Assembly (NCBI RefSeq): GCF_016238445.1
Contig: NZ_JABANU010000015.1
Coordinates: 1 to 64,000 of the forward strand
From: Staphylococcus canis
GTDB taxonomy: Bacteria; Bacillota; Bacilli; Staphylococcales; Staphylococcaceae
Direction of reading: 5' to 3'
DNA length: 64,000 nt
Shown here: one piece after another, positions 1 through 9,474 of the stretch
Position numbering within the stretch: the stretch's first letter is position 1
Layout: each line of letters starts with the position of its first letter
Notes under the pieces: generated by a model
Told to the model about the DNA's origin: nothing
What the model saw: only the letters and a program-made list of their open reading frames with translations
The model's database searches: none
Program-made: the position numbers and the translations under genes

Positions 1-56
1 AGCACTTTCGTAATAGAATCATTTTAAGTTCAAAATTATTCGCATCAGAAAAGAAA

Positions 57-93
57 AAGGAAGTTAAGCAACAGCAAGTTGCCTAACCTCCTT
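57..93 (-). terminator. Terminator of the rhodanese gene
   Basis: Two arms (57-72 and 78-93) form a long stem with a few G-U pairs around a 5-base loop. On the minus strand the stem is followed by a T-rich run (complement of 46-56), so it ends transcription of the leftward rhodanese gene. The plus-strand side has no T-run. Confidence 0.7.
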
Positions 94-151
94 AATTGAG
101 CTTACCAGTCCTATTTGACAGAGAGCCACTTTTCAAAAGAATGTTATTACC

Positions 152-538
152 TTACTTCTTAGATTTTATCTTACCAGTCCACTTTTTATAGCCACCTTTA
201 AGCATATACAAATCTTTATAGCCTTTCTTTTTCAAAAGCCTAGCTGCTCTGTAGCTTACAATGCCATTAGCATCAACTAAATAAATAGGTTGGTCTTTAC
301 GTAATCCTTGGTAACGTTGTCTAAACATAGTCATAGGAATGTTGCGCGCACCATTAATATGACCATAATCATAGTCAGCTTTTTCACGTAAATCAATAAC
401 CTGCGCTTTACGCAAACCTTGTTGAAACTCCTCTTGATTTAATTCATTGACTGATTTTTTATTTAAAAAGTATTGAATAACCATCCATAAAATAATGGCT
501 ATTAAAATAATTAAAGCAATTATCAATGAGTTTGTCAT
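152..538 (-). CDS. Membrane-anchored rhodanese-like protein lacking the catalytic cysteine
   Basis: This 128-residue protein has one N-terminal membrane helix (about residues 5-25) followed by a single rhodanese domain (about 32-125) with the usual DLRE and GHINGARNIP elements. The loop that normally carries Cys-x-x-Gly-x-Arg reads D89-A-N-G-I-V, so aspartate replaces the catalytic cysteine and valine the arginine; there is no cysteine anywhere in the protein. It therefore cannot act as a sulfurtransferase by the usual persulfide route, and a binding or scaffold role is inferred. It corresponds to B. subtilis yqhL, which also neighbours lipM. The start has a GGGAGG-type site 7-8 bases upstream. 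It diverges from lipM. Confidence 0.85.
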   Translation of the reverse strand: MTNSLIIALIILIAIILWMVIQYFLNKKSVNELNQEEFQQGLRKAQVIDLREKADYDYGHINGARNIPMTMFRQRYQGLRKDQPIYLVDANGIVSYRAARLLKKKGYKDLYMLKGGYKKWTGKIKSKK

Positions 539-670
539 CTTGCATCCTCCCTAAAATACCGATATTATTATTATAAAGCTGATATCATAAATTATCAAAA
601 TTTTTTCGCTGTTAAAAAATAGACTTTAGTTTTAAACTATGTGTTTATGTAATTTTGGAGGATTAGTATA

Positions 671-1501
671 ATGAAGGAAACATGGCATTTTATTAATACT
701 GGTCAAAAGGACCCTTTTTTTAATATGGCTTTGGATGAAGCTTTACTAAATTTTGTATCTCGTGGTGAAATTGATCCTGTGGTACGTTTTTATACTTGGG
801 ATCCACCTACATTATCAATTGGTTATTTTCAACGTCTGGAAAAAGAAATTGATATCAATAAAGTGAAAGAAAAAGGTTATGGTTTAGTAAGAAGACAGAC
901 TGGTGGTAGAGGAGTATTGCATGATAAAGAATTAACTTACAGTGTAATAGTTCCTGAATCTCATCCTGAAATGCCTAAAACAGTAACTGAAGCTTATCGT
1001 GTTATTTCTAATGGTTTACTAGAAGGATTCAAGCATCTCGGATTTGAAGCATATTTTGCTGTACCGCGGTCAAAAGAAGAAAGAGATAAGTTAAGACAGC
1101 CAAGAAGTGCTGTTTGTTTTGACGCACCAAGTTGGTATGAGCTTGTCGTCGAAGGTAAAAAAATTGCCGGTAGTGCTCAAACACGACAAAAAGGAGTCAT
1201 ATTACAGCATGGCTCTATTTTGCAATCTGTAGATATTGACGACTTATTCGATATGTTTATTTACAAAAATGATAGACTCAAACAAAAAATGAAAGAAGCA
1301 TTCGTTGAAAAGGCCGTTGCTATTAACGATTTATCTGATAAAAAAGTTTCGTTAGAAGAAATGGAAATTGCATTTAAAAAAGGGTTTGAAAAAGGATTAA
1401 ATATAGCATTTAAGCCACTAGAACTTACAGATGAACAGTTAGAAGAAGTACACCAATTAGAACAAAAATATCGTTCTAACGAATTTTTATATAGAAAATA
1501 A
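671..1501 (+). CDS. lipM: Octanoyl-[ACP]:protein N-octanoyltransferase LipM
   Basis: This 276-residue protein belongs to the lipoate ligase/biotin ligase fold family. LipM moves octanoate from acyl carrier protein to GcvH, the first step of cytoplasmic lipoate synthesis in Firmicutes. The lipoyl-binding [12 protein letters not shown] segment is at 74-85, the catalytic cysteine in VCFDAPS is C149 (C150 in B. subtilis LipM, from memory), and the conserved lysine of KKIAGSAQ is K164. Having this cysteine rather than a ligase ATP site favours LipM over a lipoate-protein ligase. The neighbouring rhodanese is also next to lipM in B. subtilis. A GGAGG site lies 11 bases before the ATG, and a terminator follows. 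Confidence 0.9.
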   Translation: MKETWHFINTGQKDPFFNMALDEALLNFVSRGEIDPVVRFYTWDPPTLSIGYFQRLEKEIDINKVKEKGYGLVRRQTGGRGVLHDKELTYSVIVPESHPEMPKTVTEAYRVISNGLLEGFKHLGFEAYFAVPRSKEERDKLRQPRSAVCFDAPSWYELVVEGKKIAGSAQTRQKGVILQHGSILQSVDIDDLFDMFIYKNDRLKQKMKEAFVEKAVAINDLSDKKVSLEEMEIAFKKGFEKGLNIAFKPLELTDEQLEEVHQLEQKYRSNEFLYRK

Positions 1502-1514
1502 AGAAATGTAACTT

Positions 1515-1559
1515 AAAAACGGTAACACTACAAAAATGATTTAGAGTGTACCGTTTTTT
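1515..1559 (+). terminator. Terminator after lipM
   Basis: Arms 1515-1529 and 1544-1558 (core ACGGTAACACT/AGTGTACCGT, one bulged A) end in a run of six T. The A-run before the left arm means it may also stop the leftward genes from the other side. Confidence 0.8.
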
Positions 1560-1592
1560 CTTATTTGTCATAATATTTAAATGTAAACGTCT

Positions 1593-1817
1593 TTATTTGC
1601 GACGTCTCATTTTATTTTTCCATAAAGCTTTTTTATAACTGCGTTGCGTAGGTGTAAGAAAGAAGTAAAAATAAATGAGATAAATGATACCAATAATTAT
1701 AGCTAATGTAATGATAGTGCGCATTATACTCCATAATAAGACGTCCAAATTGAGAACCAAGCCAATTAGTGCAATAGCAATTATAATCCCAAATAAAATT
1801 TTTTGTGTAAGTGACAT
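1593..1817 (-). CDS. Small two-helix membrane protein of unknown function (SA1362-like)
   Basis: This 74-residue protein has two hydrophobic stretches (about 7-27 and 33-54) and a strongly basic C-terminal tail (55-74), so it probably spans the membrane twice. I recognise no catalytic motif. It lies 18 bases after the stop of a lipoprotein gene on the same strand and is probably cotranscribed with it. The start is preceded by AAAGGAG. S. aureus has a small membrane protein at this map position (SA1362, from memory); the function is unknown. Confidence 0.7.
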   Translation of the reverse strand: MSLTQKILFGIIIAIALIGLVLNLDVLLWSIMRTIITLAIIIGIIYLIYFYFFLTPTQRSYKKALWKNKMRRRK

Positions 1818-1835
1818 ATATAACTCCTTTATTAA

Positions 1836-2444
1836 CTATTTAATTTCATCGCTTTTATGCTCTGTTTTAACCTTTAAATTGAGTAAGATACCACGTCCTT
1901 TAGTGATCTCACTTTCTTTTCTATTTTCATATCCTTTTTTTATTAATTTAAATGCTTTCTTAATATCATTTTGTATTTGCTGGATTTCTTTATTTTGATT
2001 TTTTATATCACTATCCTTTTTTAAAATGTCTTCATCAATGCTATCTTTATATGACTCAATTGCTGTTAAGTGGTCTTCATTGAGTACCTCTAATTTATCA
2101 ATAATCTCTCTCTTATTCTTGTTTTTTTGAACCTCTCTGTCTATACTTTGATACTCATTAATGATACTTGTAAGTTCATTATAATAATCTGATGAGGCAT
2201 TTAAATAGTTAGAGACACTTTGATTTTCTTTAGCTTTACTTATATTTTTTTTATCAAGATTTAGTGAGGAGAGCTGTTGCTGTTTCTGATTAATTTCATT
2301 CTTTAATTCTTGATTTTCAAGTTTAATTTCATGATTTTTCTCACTCAAATCTGTACTTTTTTCCTCTAAAGGTAAGAGATTTTGACTACCGCAAGCAGAT
2401 AATATAACTGTAGAAATAGCACACATTGTAATTATCTTTTTCAT
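1836..2444 (-). CDS. Putative lipoprotein with coiled coils (YkyA-like)
   Basis: This 202-residue secreted lipoprotein has a basic, hydrophobic signal peptide and the lipobox L15-S-A-C18, so C18 would be acylated and would anchor it to the outer membrane face. The mature part is hydrophilic, rich in Lys, Glu, Asn and Gln, and largely coiled-coil (about 30-65 and 85-175). Length and composition resemble the YkyA family of putative cell-wall-binding lipoproteins, but I see no diagnostic motif. A membrane protein gene follows after 18 bases. The two genes separate lipM from the Xaa-Pro peptidase and run against the flow of the surrounding operons. AGGAG precedes the ATG. Confidence 0.75.
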   Translation of the reverse strand: MKKIITMCAISTVILSACGSQNLLPLEEKSTDLSEKNHEIKLENQELKNEINQKQQQLSSLNLDKKNISKAKENQSVSNYLNASSDYYNELTSIINEYQSIDREVQKNKNKREIIDKLEVLNEDHLTAIESYKDSIDEDILKKDSDIKNQNKEIQQIQNDIKKAFKLIKKGYENRKESEITKGRGILLNLKVKTEHKSDEIK

Positions 2445-2534
2445 AAAAAACTCCTGTATTTAAATTGTTTTTATTATACTTATCCTCATTTTAAGGTATC
2501 ATATTAATAAGTACAAATATATGGAGGGTATTTT

Positions 2535-3605
2535 ATGAATGCAAGAATCGATAAAGTTCGAAAAATACTTACAGATAAACATCTTGATGGAATTGTAGTA
2601 TTAACAGATTTTAACAGACGTTATTTATCAGGCTTTACAGGCACAAGTGGTGCCTTGTTGATTACGCAACAACATTTAAAACTCGTTACAGACTTTAGAT
2701 ATGTCTCACAAGCACAAGAACAAGCTCCTGATTTTCAAATTGTTAAACAACAACAAAATGTTTATGACGAACTTATTCGTCTTATTCAAGATGAATCTCT
2801 TAATAATATTGGATTTGAAGGACATCTTGTATCCTATGACTCATTTTTAAAATTAAACAATGGTCGACATGATTTAATTTCAATTGGTAGTGAAATTGAA
2901 AAAATTCGTCGCGTTAAAGATGAAAATGAAATCGCAATTATTCAAAAAGCTGCTGATATTGTTGATAAGGCCTATGAATACATTTTAACAGTCGTTAAAC
3001 CAGGTATGATAGAAAAAGAAGTTAAAGCTTATCTTGAAAGCAAAATGCTTCATTTAGGAGCAGATGATACATCATTTGATACAATTGTGGCTTCTGGTTA
3101 TCGTGGTGCTTTACCACACGGTGTAGCCTCAGATAAAGTCATCGAATCTGGAGATATGATTACTTTGGATTTTGGTGCATATTATAAAGGATATACATCA
3201 GACATAACACGTACTTTTGCTGTAGGTCAACCTGATTCGAAGATGATTGAAATATACAATATAGTACTTAAAGCTGAAGAAGAGGCATTGAAACAGATTA
3301 AGCCAGGTATGACAGGTAAGGAAATTGATAAAATAGCTCGTGATATTATTGCTAATGAGGGTTATGGTGACTACTTTGGTCACTCACTAGGACACGGAAT
3401 TGGTCTAGACGTACATGAAGAACCTGCACTTTCACCTAAATCAGATGACCAGCTTGAAATTAATCATTGTGTAACATTAGAACCGGGTATATATATCGAA
3501 GGATTAGGCGGGGTTCGCATAGAAGATGATGTATTAATTACAGAAAATGGCGGTCAACGCTTTACTAATTCTACAAAAGACCTTATTATTTTAAAAGAAG
3601 AGTGA
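2535..3605 (+). CDS. M24 family Xaa-Pro dipeptidase/aminopeptidase
   Basis: This cytosolic metallopeptidase of 356 residues removes residues ahead of proline. An N-terminal creatinase-like domain (about 1-120) precedes the pita-bread catalytic domain (about 130-350). The five metal ligands are visible: D212 in LDFG, D223 in TSDITRTF, H287 in GHGIG, E316 in LEPG and E330 in VRIEDD. It corresponds to B. subtilis YqhT (PapA), which also lies directly before efp. Here efp begins 19 bases after its stop, so the pair is probably cotranscribed. GGAGGG lies at good spacing before the ATG. Dipeptidase and aminopeptidase P cannot be told apart from sequence alone. Confidence 0.9.
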   Translation: MNARIDKVRKILTDKHLDGIVVLTDFNRRYLSGFTGTSGALLITQQHLKLVTDFRYVSQAQEQAPDFQIVKQQQNVYDELIRLIQDESLNNIGFEGHLVSYDSFLKLNNGRHDLISIGSEIEKIRRVKDENEIAIIQKAADIVDKAYEYILTVVKPGMIEKEVKAYLESKMLHLGADDTSFDTIVASGYRGALPHGVASDKVIESGDMITLDFGAYYKGYTSDITRTFAVGQPDSKMIEIYNIVLKAEEEALKQIKPGMTGKEIDKIARDIIANEGYGDYFGHSLGHGIGLDVHEEPALSPKSDDQLEINHCVTLEPGIYIEGLGGVRIEDDVLITENGGQRFTNSTKDLIILKEE

Positions 3606-3624
3606 TACTTAAGGAGGAAACTTA

Positions 3625-4182
3625 ATGATATCTGTAAATGAATTTAAAACAGGTTTAACAATCTCAGTTGATAACGGAATCTGGAAAGTATTAGAATTCC
3701 AACATGTTAAACCAGGAAAAGGCTCTGCATTTGTAAGATCTAAATTACGTAATTTAAGAACTGGTGCAATTCAAGAAAAAACATTCAGAGCTGGTGAAAA
3801 AGTTGAAACAGCTATGATCGAAAACCGTCGTATGCAATATTTATATGCTGATGGTGATAATCACATTTTCATGGATAACGAATCATTTGATCAAATCGAA
3901 CTTGAGACTTCATATATTGAATATGAACTCAAATTCTTAAAAGCAAATATGGATGTTCAAGTTCAAATGTATGAAGGTGAAATCATTGGCGTTGAACTTC
4001 CTAAAACAGTTGAATTAGAAGTTACTGAAACTGAGCCTGGTATTAAAGGTGATACTGCAACAGGTGCAACTAAATCTGCAACAGTAGAAACAGGTTATAC
4101 TTTAAATGTTCCTTTATTTGTAAACGAAGGTGACATTTTAGTCATTAATACATCTGATGGAAGTTATGTATCTCGAGCATAA
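3625..4182 (+). CDS. efp: Elongation factor P
   Basis: EF-P (185 residues, full length) binds between the P and E sites of the ribosome and relieves stalling at polyproline stretches. The KOW domain (1-60) carries K32 in the loop PGKGSAF; this lysine bears the 5-aminopentanol modification in B. subtilis. Two OB-type domains follow, ending in the conserved [16 protein letters not shown] region. AAGGAGG precedes the start. The preceding gene is an Xaa-Pro peptidase, as in Bacillus, and a strong terminator follows. Confidence 0.97.
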   Translation: MISVNEFKTGLTISVDNGIWKVLEFQHVKPGKGSAFVRSKLRNLRTGAIQEKTFRAGEKVETAMIENRRMQYLYADGDNHIFMDNESFDQIELETSYIEYELKFLKANMDVQVQMYEGEIIGVELPKTVELEVTETEPGIKGDTATGATKSATVETGYTLNVPLFVNEGDILVINTSDGSYVSRA

Positions 4183-4201
4183 TTTATAAAGTCACAAATT
4201 T

Positions 4202-4256
4202 GTTGAGACGATATTGGAGGTTTTAATTAATTTCCTATACGTCTCAGCTTTTTTTA
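4202..4256 (+). terminator. Terminator after efp
   Basis: The arms TTGAGACG...GG and CCTATACGTCTCAG (about 4202-4220 and 4233-4247) form an interrupted stem followed by seven T. It separates efp from accB. Confidence 0.75.
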
Positions 4257-4357
4257 ATTTATGAAACTATTATATACTCTAGTCTTTGCTTGAATTGACT
4301 CATTTCGTAAAGTAAAATGGAGAAATAGAATAAACCAACGATAAGGGAGAACCCAAT

Positions 4358-4816
4358 ATGAATTTTAAAGAAATTAAAGAGTTAATCGACATACTAGATA
4401 ACTCTAACTTGACCGAAATTAATATTGAAAATAAAGGAACAGTTATCAATCTGAAGAAAGAAAAAGAAATTATAACTGCACAACCCCCTGTAACTCAAAC
4501 TACACAAGTACCAACTCAAAATAGTACCGAATCTAATAATGGTATGAAGAACGCTACAGAATCCAATCAAAATGATTCACATTTACAAACTATTTCAGCT
4601 CCGATGGTAGGAACATTTTACAAATCACCATCTCCTGAAGAAAGTGCTTACGTAGAAGTGGGGGATCAAGTTTCTCCTGATACAACAGTGTGTATTTTAG
4701 AAGCAATGAAATTATTTAATGAGATTCAAGCAGAAGTAACTGGTGAGATAGTTGAGATTTTAGTTGAAGATGGACAAATGGTTGAGTATGGCCAAGCCTT
4801 ATTTAAGGTGAAATAA
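4358..4816 (+). CDS. accB: Biotin carboxyl carrier protein of acetyl-CoA carboxylase
   Basis: This 152-residue BCCP carries biotin between the two half-reactions of acetyl-CoA carboxylase, the first step of fatty acid synthesis. It has an N-terminal helical segment (1-35), a flexible Gln/Thr/Asn-rich linker (about 40-75) and a biotinyl domain (77-152). Biotin is attached at K118 of EAMKLF. The APMVGTFY motif opens the domain. accC begins one base after its stop. The enzyme that biotinylates it, BirA, is encoded at 57.2 kb in the same window. Confidence 0.97.
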   Translation: MNFKEIKELIDILDNSNLTEINIENKGTVINLKKEKEIITAQPPVTQTTQVPTQNSTESNNGMKNATESNQNDSHLQTISAPMVGTFYKSPSPEESAYVEVGDQVSPDTTVCILEAMKLFNEIQAEVTGEIVEILVEDGQMVEYGQALFKVK

Positions 4817-4817
4817 T

Positions 4818-6173
4818 ATGAAGAAAATTTTAATTGCAAATCGCGGTGAGATTGCTGTAAGAATTATACGAGCTTGTCATGAATTAGGGCTTCAAACAGT
4901 TGCAATATACTCTGAAGGAGATAAAGAGGCATTACATACTCAATTAGCCGATGAAGCATACTGTGTGGGACCTAAACAATCTAAAGATTCTTATTTAAAT
5001 ATACCAAATATTCTCTCAATCGCTACATCCACTGGTTGTGATGGTATACATCCTGGATATGGCTTTTTAGCTGAGAATGGTGAATTTGCTGAATTGTGTG
5101 AGGCTGTACAACTTAAATTTATTGGGCCAAGTTACAAATCGATTAAAAAAATGGGTATTAAAGATATAGCAAAAGAGGAAATGATTCGTGCTAATGTTCC
5201 AGTTGTACCAGGTAGTGACGGTTTAGTTGAAACAATAAATGATGCGATAAAGAGCGCAAATAAAATTGGTTATCCCGTAATAATTAAAGCCACTGCTGGT
5301 GGTGGTGGTAAGGGAATTAGAATAGCTAGAAATGAAGAAGAGTTAATTAATGGGTATAAAATGACTCAACAAGAAGCTGAAACCGCATTTGGAAATGGTG
5401 GTCTTTACCTTGAAAAATACATTGAAAACTTTAGACATATTGAAGTTCAGATTATGGGGGATGAATACGGTAATGTAATTCATTTAGGTGAACGAGATTG
5501 TACGATTCAAAGACGCATGCAAAAACTTGTCGAAGAATCACCCTCACCAATCATGTCAGCATCGCTAAGACAAGAAATGGGTGAGGCAGCTGTTAGAGCA
5601 GCAAAAGCTGTTGATTATTATAATGCTGGTACCATCGAATTCATATATGATTTAAATGATAATCAATATTATTTCATGGAGATGAACACACGAATTCAAG
5701 TTGAACATCCGGTAACTGAGATGGTAACAGGAGTAGATTTAGTGAAATTACAACTTAAGATTGCTATGGGTGAAACATTACCTTACACTCAAGATGACAT
5801 CAAAGTGAATGGTCATGCAATAGAATTTCGAATTAATGCAGAAAACCCATACAAAAATTTTATGCCTTCACCAGGAAAGATAACTCAGTACTTAACACCA
5901 GGTGGTTTTGGTGTACGAATCGATTCAGCTTGTTACACTAATTACACGATACCTCCGTATTATGATTCAATGGTTGCTAAATTAATCGTACATCAACCTT
6001 CGCGAGCGGAAGCCATAAGTGTTGGGTTAAGAGCATTAAGGGAGTTCGTGGTATTAGGTATTGATACAACTATTCCATTTCATATAAACTTACTGAATCA
6101 TTCTGTATTTAGAGAAGGCTTCTTTAGTACTAAATTTTTAGAGTTGCATGATATTATGAATGAAAGTGAATAA
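4818..6173 (+). CDS. accC: Biotin carboxylase subunit of acetyl-CoA carboxylase
   Basis: This 451-residue ATP-grasp enzyme carboxylates the biotin of AccB with bicarbonate and ATP. The pre-ATP-grasp domain opens with [11 protein letters not shown]. The glycine-rich ATP loop is at 160-166 after K158. The metal and biotin-pocket residues E288, N290, R292 and E296 lie in [12 protein letters not shown]. Length is normal. It is translationally coupled to accB (one base between stop and start). The Asp23-family gene, nusB and xseA follow with short gaps, as in B. subtilis. Confidence 0.97.
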   Translation: MKKILIANRGEIAVRIIRACHELGLQTVAIYSEGDKEALHTQLADEAYCVGPKQSKDSYLNIPNILSIATSTGCDGIHPGYGFLAENGEFAELCEAVQLKFIGPSYKSIKKMGIKDIAKEEMIRANVPVVPGSDGLVETINDAIKSANKIGYPVIIKATAGGGGKGIRIARNEEELINGYKMTQQEAETAFGNGGLYLEKYIENFRHIEVQIMGDEYGNVIHLGERDCTIQRRMQKLVEESPSPIMSASLRQEMGEAAVRAAKAVDYYNAGTIEFIYDLNDNQYYFMEMNTRIQVEHPVTEMVTGVDLVKLQLKIAMGETLPYTQDDIKVNGHAIEFRINAENPYKNFMPSPGKITQYLTPGGFGVRIDSACYTNYTIPPYYDSMVAKLIVHQPSRAEAISVGLRALREFVVLGIDTTIPFHINLLNHSVFREGFFSTKFLELHDIMNESE

Positions 6174-6192
6174 ATGATGGAGGGGAACCAAC

Positions 6193-6567
6193 ATGGTTAA
6201 ATCAATTGAAAATTATAATCCAAATTTAGGAAATGTTGAAATAGTACCAGAAGTTATTTCAATCATAGCCAGTATTGCAACATCTGAGGTTAAAGGTGTT
6301 CATGGTATGTTCTCAGATATAAAAAATACGACATTAGAACGCTTAGGTCGCAAAAATTTAAGTAAAGGTATTAAAGTAGAGACCGAAAATAATGAACTAG
6401 TGATTAACGTATATTGTTCATTAAAATATGGCTATAAAATTTCTGATACAGCAAAAAAAATTCAAGAATCAATTTTTAATGCAATTAAAACAATGACTGC
6501 GTTAACACCAAAGCAAATTAATGTGCATATTTCACATGTCGAAATGGGTTCGTCTAAAGATGAGTAA
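6193..6567 (+). CDS. Asp23/Gls24 family protein (YqhY-like)
   Basis: This 124-residue cytosolic protein of the Asp23/Gls24 (DUF322) family shows the family pattern: a strand-helix start ([12 protein letters not shown]), the VKGVHGM turn and a C-terminal [13 protein letters not shown] strand. B. subtilis YqhY occupies the same place between accC and nusB, and genetic work there links it to acetyl-CoA carboxylase activity. It is probably part of the acc operon, 19 bases after accC with a GGAGGGG site. It has no enzymatic motif; a regulatory role for ACC is inferred from context. Confidence 0.88.
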   Translation: MVKSIENYNPNLGNVEIVPEVISIIASIATSEVKGVHGMFSDIKNTTLERLGRKNLSKGIKVETENNELVINVYCSLKYGYKISDTAKKIQESIFNAIKTMTALTPKQINVHISHVEMGSSKDE

Positions 6568-6587
6568 TCAAAGAACGGAGAGTTTTT

Positions 6588-6983
6588 ATGAGTAGAAAAA
6601 TAGCAAGAAGTCAAGCATTTCAAACTTTATTTCAACTTGAAATGAAAAATTCAGATCTAACAATTGAAGAAGCCATCGAATTTATCAAAGATGATTATCC
6701 TAACCTCGATTTTGATTTTATTCATTGGCTTGTTACTGGTGTTAAAGATCATGAGCCATTACTTGATGAGCAAATTTCACAACACCTAGATGGTTGGACA
6801 ATTAATAGATTATTGAAAAGCGATCGTATTATTTTACGAATTGCTGTTTTCGAAATATTAAATAGCGACACACCATCAAAAGTCATAATTAATGAAGCTG
6901 TTGAACTTACAAAACAATTTAGTGATGAAGATCATTATCGCTTCGTAAATGGTGTGCTAAGTCATATTAAAAAAGATGAGTGA
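6588..6983 (+). CDS. nusB: Transcription antitermination factor NusB
   Basis: NusB (131 residues, normal length, all-helical) binds boxA RNA with NusE/S10 and promotes processive transcription of rRNA operons. The family start [17 protein letters not shown] and the C-terminal [19 protein letters not shown] segment are conserved. The gene sits between yqhY and xseA as in Bacillus and ends next to the xseA start, suggesting coupled translation. Confidence 0.95.
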   Translation: MSRKIARSQAFQTLFQLEMKNSDLTIEEAIEFIKDDYPNLDFDFIHWLVTGVKDHEPLLDEQISQHLDGWTINRLLKSDRIILRIAVFEILNSDTPSKVIINEAVELTKQFSDEDHYRFVNGVLSHIKKDE

Positions 6984-6988
6984 TATCA

Positions 6989-8329
6989 ATGGAGAAATAC
7001 CTTACTGTTTCAGCATTAACTAAATATATAAAATATAAATTTGATCAAGATCCACATCTTCAAACAGTACTAATCAAAGGAGAAATTTCTAACTTCAAGA
7101 GACATAATAGTGGACATCTTTATTTTGCAATTAAAGATGAACAATCAGTCATAAACGCAATGATGTTTAAGTCTCAAGCAAACCAACTTACATTTTCTCC
7201 AAAAGAAGGTGATCAGGTGTTTGTTGAAGCAAGAGTTTCAGTTTATGAACGCCGTGGAAATTATCAAATTTATGTCAATAAAATGCAACTCGATGGTGTA
7301 GGTAATCTATACCAAAAGTTCGAACAGCTTAAAGTCAAACTCACAAAAGAGGGCTATTTTGATAATCAATATAAAAAAGCTATTCCCAAATTCCCTCAAA
7401 AAATTGCTATTCTTACAGCGAGTACTGGTGCGGCAATTCGCGATATTCAAAATACATTAACAAGTCGATATCCATTAGTAGAACAGATTCAAATTAGTAC
7501 GCTAGTACAGGGTACTGAAGCTAAAAATGATATCATTGAAAAACTAGAATATGCAGACTCATTGAAAACAGATATTATCATATTGGGTCGTGGTGGAGGT
7601 TCTATAGAAGATCTCTGGAACTTTAATGAGGAAGAAGTCGTAAAAGCTATTTTTTCATGTACAACACCAGTAATATCAGCTGTTGGGCACGAAACGGATA
7701 CCACTCTAAGTGATTTTGTAGCTGATAAACGTGCTGCTACACCAACACAAGCTGCCATGATAGCTACACCTGACCAATATGAATTATTAGAAACATTATC
7801 TCAAATACAAGTAATTTTAAATCGCTATATCAAGCAAACATTGAAAAATCATAAACAAACATTAAAACATTTACAAAATTACTATAAATTAAAACAACCA
7901 ACCTTACTTTATGAACAGCATATTCAAAAAAGAGACGATTTAGATCGAGTATTACACCAATCTATGAGGAGAATTACCTATGAAAAGCAACAGAAATTAC
8001 TCCTACTTAAGCAAAAATTACGCTATAAGAATTTTTTTATTACAATTCAAAATGAACAAAGTAAATTGAATCAAATCCGTCAATCTATGCATCAATCGTT
8101 TCATAATCAACTCAAACATAAGAAGCAACAATTCATTCAAAACCTTACATCCTTAAATAATTTGAGCCCAACAAACACAATGTTAAGAGGCTATTCAATA
8201 GTACATAAAGATAAACAAGTAATTACGAGTGCGAAAGATTTAAGCGAAAATGATTCAATCGAAGTCACGATGAAAGATGGATCGATTGATGCACTGATCA
8301 AGAAAGTTAGGTGGCAAGAAAATGACTGA
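6989..8329 (+). CDS. xseA: Exodeoxyribonuclease VII large subunit
   Basis: XseA with XseB forms exonuclease VII, which degrades single-stranded DNA from both ends. An N-terminal OB-fold (about 5-105) is followed by the catalytic core with [14 protein letters not shown] and [29 protein letters not shown] segments, then a long coiled coil (about 265-390). I chose the ATG at 6989 (446 residues) because it matches the S. aureus protein start and length and has GAGTGAT just upstream; a GTG in frame at 6980 is the alternative. xseB overlaps its end by 8 bases. Confidence 0.93.
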   Translation: MEKYLTVSALTKYIKYKFDQDPHLQTVLIKGEISNFKRHNSGHLYFAIKDEQSVINAMMFKSQANQLTFSPKEGDQVFVEARVSVYERRGNYQIYVNKMQLDGVGNLYQKFEQLKVKLTKEGYFDNQYKKAIPKFPQKIAILTASTGAAIRDIQNTLTSRYPLVEQIQISTLVQGTEAKNDIIEKLEYADSLKTDIIILGRGGGSIEDLWNFNEEEVVKAIFSCTTPVISAVGHETDTTLSDFVADKRAATPTQAAMIATPDQYELLETLSQIQVILNRYIKQTLKNHKQTLKHLQNYYKLKQPTLLYEQHIQKRDDLDRVLHQSMRRITYEKQQKLLLLKQKLRYKNFFITIQNEQSKLNQIRQSMHQSFHNQLKHKKQQFIQNLTSLNNLSPTNTMLRGYSIVHKDKQVITSAKDLSENDSIEVTMKDGSIDALIKKVRWQEND

Positions 8330-8540
8330 AAATAAAACATTTGGAGAAATGATGCAAGAACTTGAACATATTGTAAAGCAATTGGATGATGATCAGATTT
8401 CACTTGAGTCATCTTTAGAACTCTATCAAAAAGGGATGGCATTGTCTAAATCATGTGAAGCAACACTTAAAGATGCTGAAGAAAAAGTTGCAAAACTTAT
8501 CGAGAATGAGGAAGATTTAAGTGATGAATCAGAGTCTTAA
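8322..8540 (+). CDS. xseB: Exodeoxyribonuclease VII small subunit
   Basis: This 72-residue XseB folds into two helices that decorate the XseA coiled coil. The family pattern [16 protein letters not shown]...[13 protein letters not shown] is clear. It overlaps the end of xseA and the start of ispA, so translation of the three genes is probably coupled. The acidic tail after residue 60 is typical. Confidence 0.92.
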   Translation: MTENKTFGEMMQELEHIVKQLDDDQISLESSLELYQKGMALSKSCEATLKDAEEKVAKLIENEEDLSDESES

Positions 8541-9405
8541 TCATATTTTAGAGCAGTTCAATAAAAAAATACAATATGCAATCAATAATTCAAGTTTAAA
8601 TACTCAACTCGAAGAAAGTATGCGTTATTCACTCGAAGCAGGTGGAAAACGAATTAGACCTTTACTACTTCTATCAACTGTTAATATGCTTTCACCAAAT
8701 GATATTGAAAAAGGGTTCGAAACCGCTTTAGCACTTGAGATGATTCATACCTATTCTTTGATTCACGATGATTTGCCTGCAATGGATGACGATGATTTAA
8801 GAAGAGGTAAACCAACAAATCATATAGTTTATGGTGAATGGCTAGCTATATTATCTGGTGATGCTCTACTGACCAAAGCTTTTGAACTTATCGCTAACGA
8901 CCAAGCGAACCATGCTGAAATTAGAATTAAACTTGTTCAATTATTATCAAAGGCGAGTGGTCATTTAGGTATGGTAGGTGGGCAAACATTAGATATGCAA
9001 AGTGAGAATAAATCTATTGATTTAACAACCTTGGAACGTATACATGCTCATAAGACAGGTGCCTTAATCCGTTTTGCAGTTGAGGCTGCTACAATTATTG
9101 CACAAGCACCTTCTCAAATAGCACAAAAATTAATAGCTTTTTCTGAGCATTTAGGTGTCATTTTTCAGATTAAAGATGATCTTTTAGATGTCTATGGTAA
9201 CGCATCTGATTTAGGAAAACCTGTGGGTAGTGATATTACTAATCATAAAGGAACTTACGTTTCATTATTAGGACAAGAAAGTGCTGAAAAAGAATTAACT
9301 AACCATGTTCAAAAGGCAAATGATTTGTTAGATGAATTATCTCATTCTTATGATACAAATGATTTAAAAACATTACTCAAACTGTTTTATCAAAGAAATA
9401 ACTAA
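8524..9405 (+). CDS. ispA: Farnesyl diphosphate synthase (geranyltranstransferase)
   Basis: IspA condenses isopentenyl diphosphate with dimethylallyl and geranyl diphosphate to give farnesyl diphosphate, the precursor of undecaprenyl phosphate, menaquinone side chain and staphyloxanthin-type pigments. The first aspartate-rich motif is in HDDLPAMDDDDLRRG and the second in KDDLLD. I chose the ATG at 8524 (293 residues, the S. aureus length from memory) over the GTG three bases upstream. It overlaps xseB by 17 bases. Confidence 0.93.
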   Translation: MNQSLNHILEQFNKKIQYAINNSSLNTQLEESMRYSLEAGGKRIRPLLLLSTVNMLSPNDIEKGFETALALEMIHTYSLIHDDLPAMDDDDLRRGKPTNHIVYGEWLAILSGDALLTKAFELIANDQANHAEIRIKLVQLLSKASGHLGMVGGQTLDMQSENKSIDLTTLERIHAHKTGALIRFAVEAATIIAQAPSQIAQKLIAFSEHLGVIFQIKDDLLDVYGNASDLGKPVGSDITNHKGTYVSLLGQESAEKELTNHVQKANDLLDELSHSYDTNDLKTLLKLFYQRNN

Positions 9406-9434
9406 ATCAATCTATACCAAGACGGTTGTTGAAG

Positions 9435-9443
9435 TGTTATAAT
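9435..9443 (+). promoter_or_regulatory. Extended -10 promoter element before dxs
   Basis: TGtTATAAT is a perfect extended -10 box about 32 bases before the dxs start; no good -35 box is seen. It suggests that dxs can be transcribed separately from the acc-ispA operon. Confidence 0.5.
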
Positions 9444-9474
9444 CAAAAGGACACATTAGTTAAGGGTGATATAA

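Noticed and set aside
3-86. Open frame entering from the left edge that could be the end of a gene
   Set aside because: It is only 27 codons, its stop lies inside the terminator stem, and the sequence does not resemble the C-terminus of GcvPB, the neighbour expected here.
1684-1998. Plus-strand open frame of 104 codons
   Set aside because: It lies opposite the small membrane protein and lipoprotein genes, has no ribosome binding site and encodes an artefact-like Ile/Ser-rich sequence.
8521-8540. Possible frameshift at the xseB-ispA joint
   Set aside because: Both genes are full length; the overlap is ordinary translational coupling.
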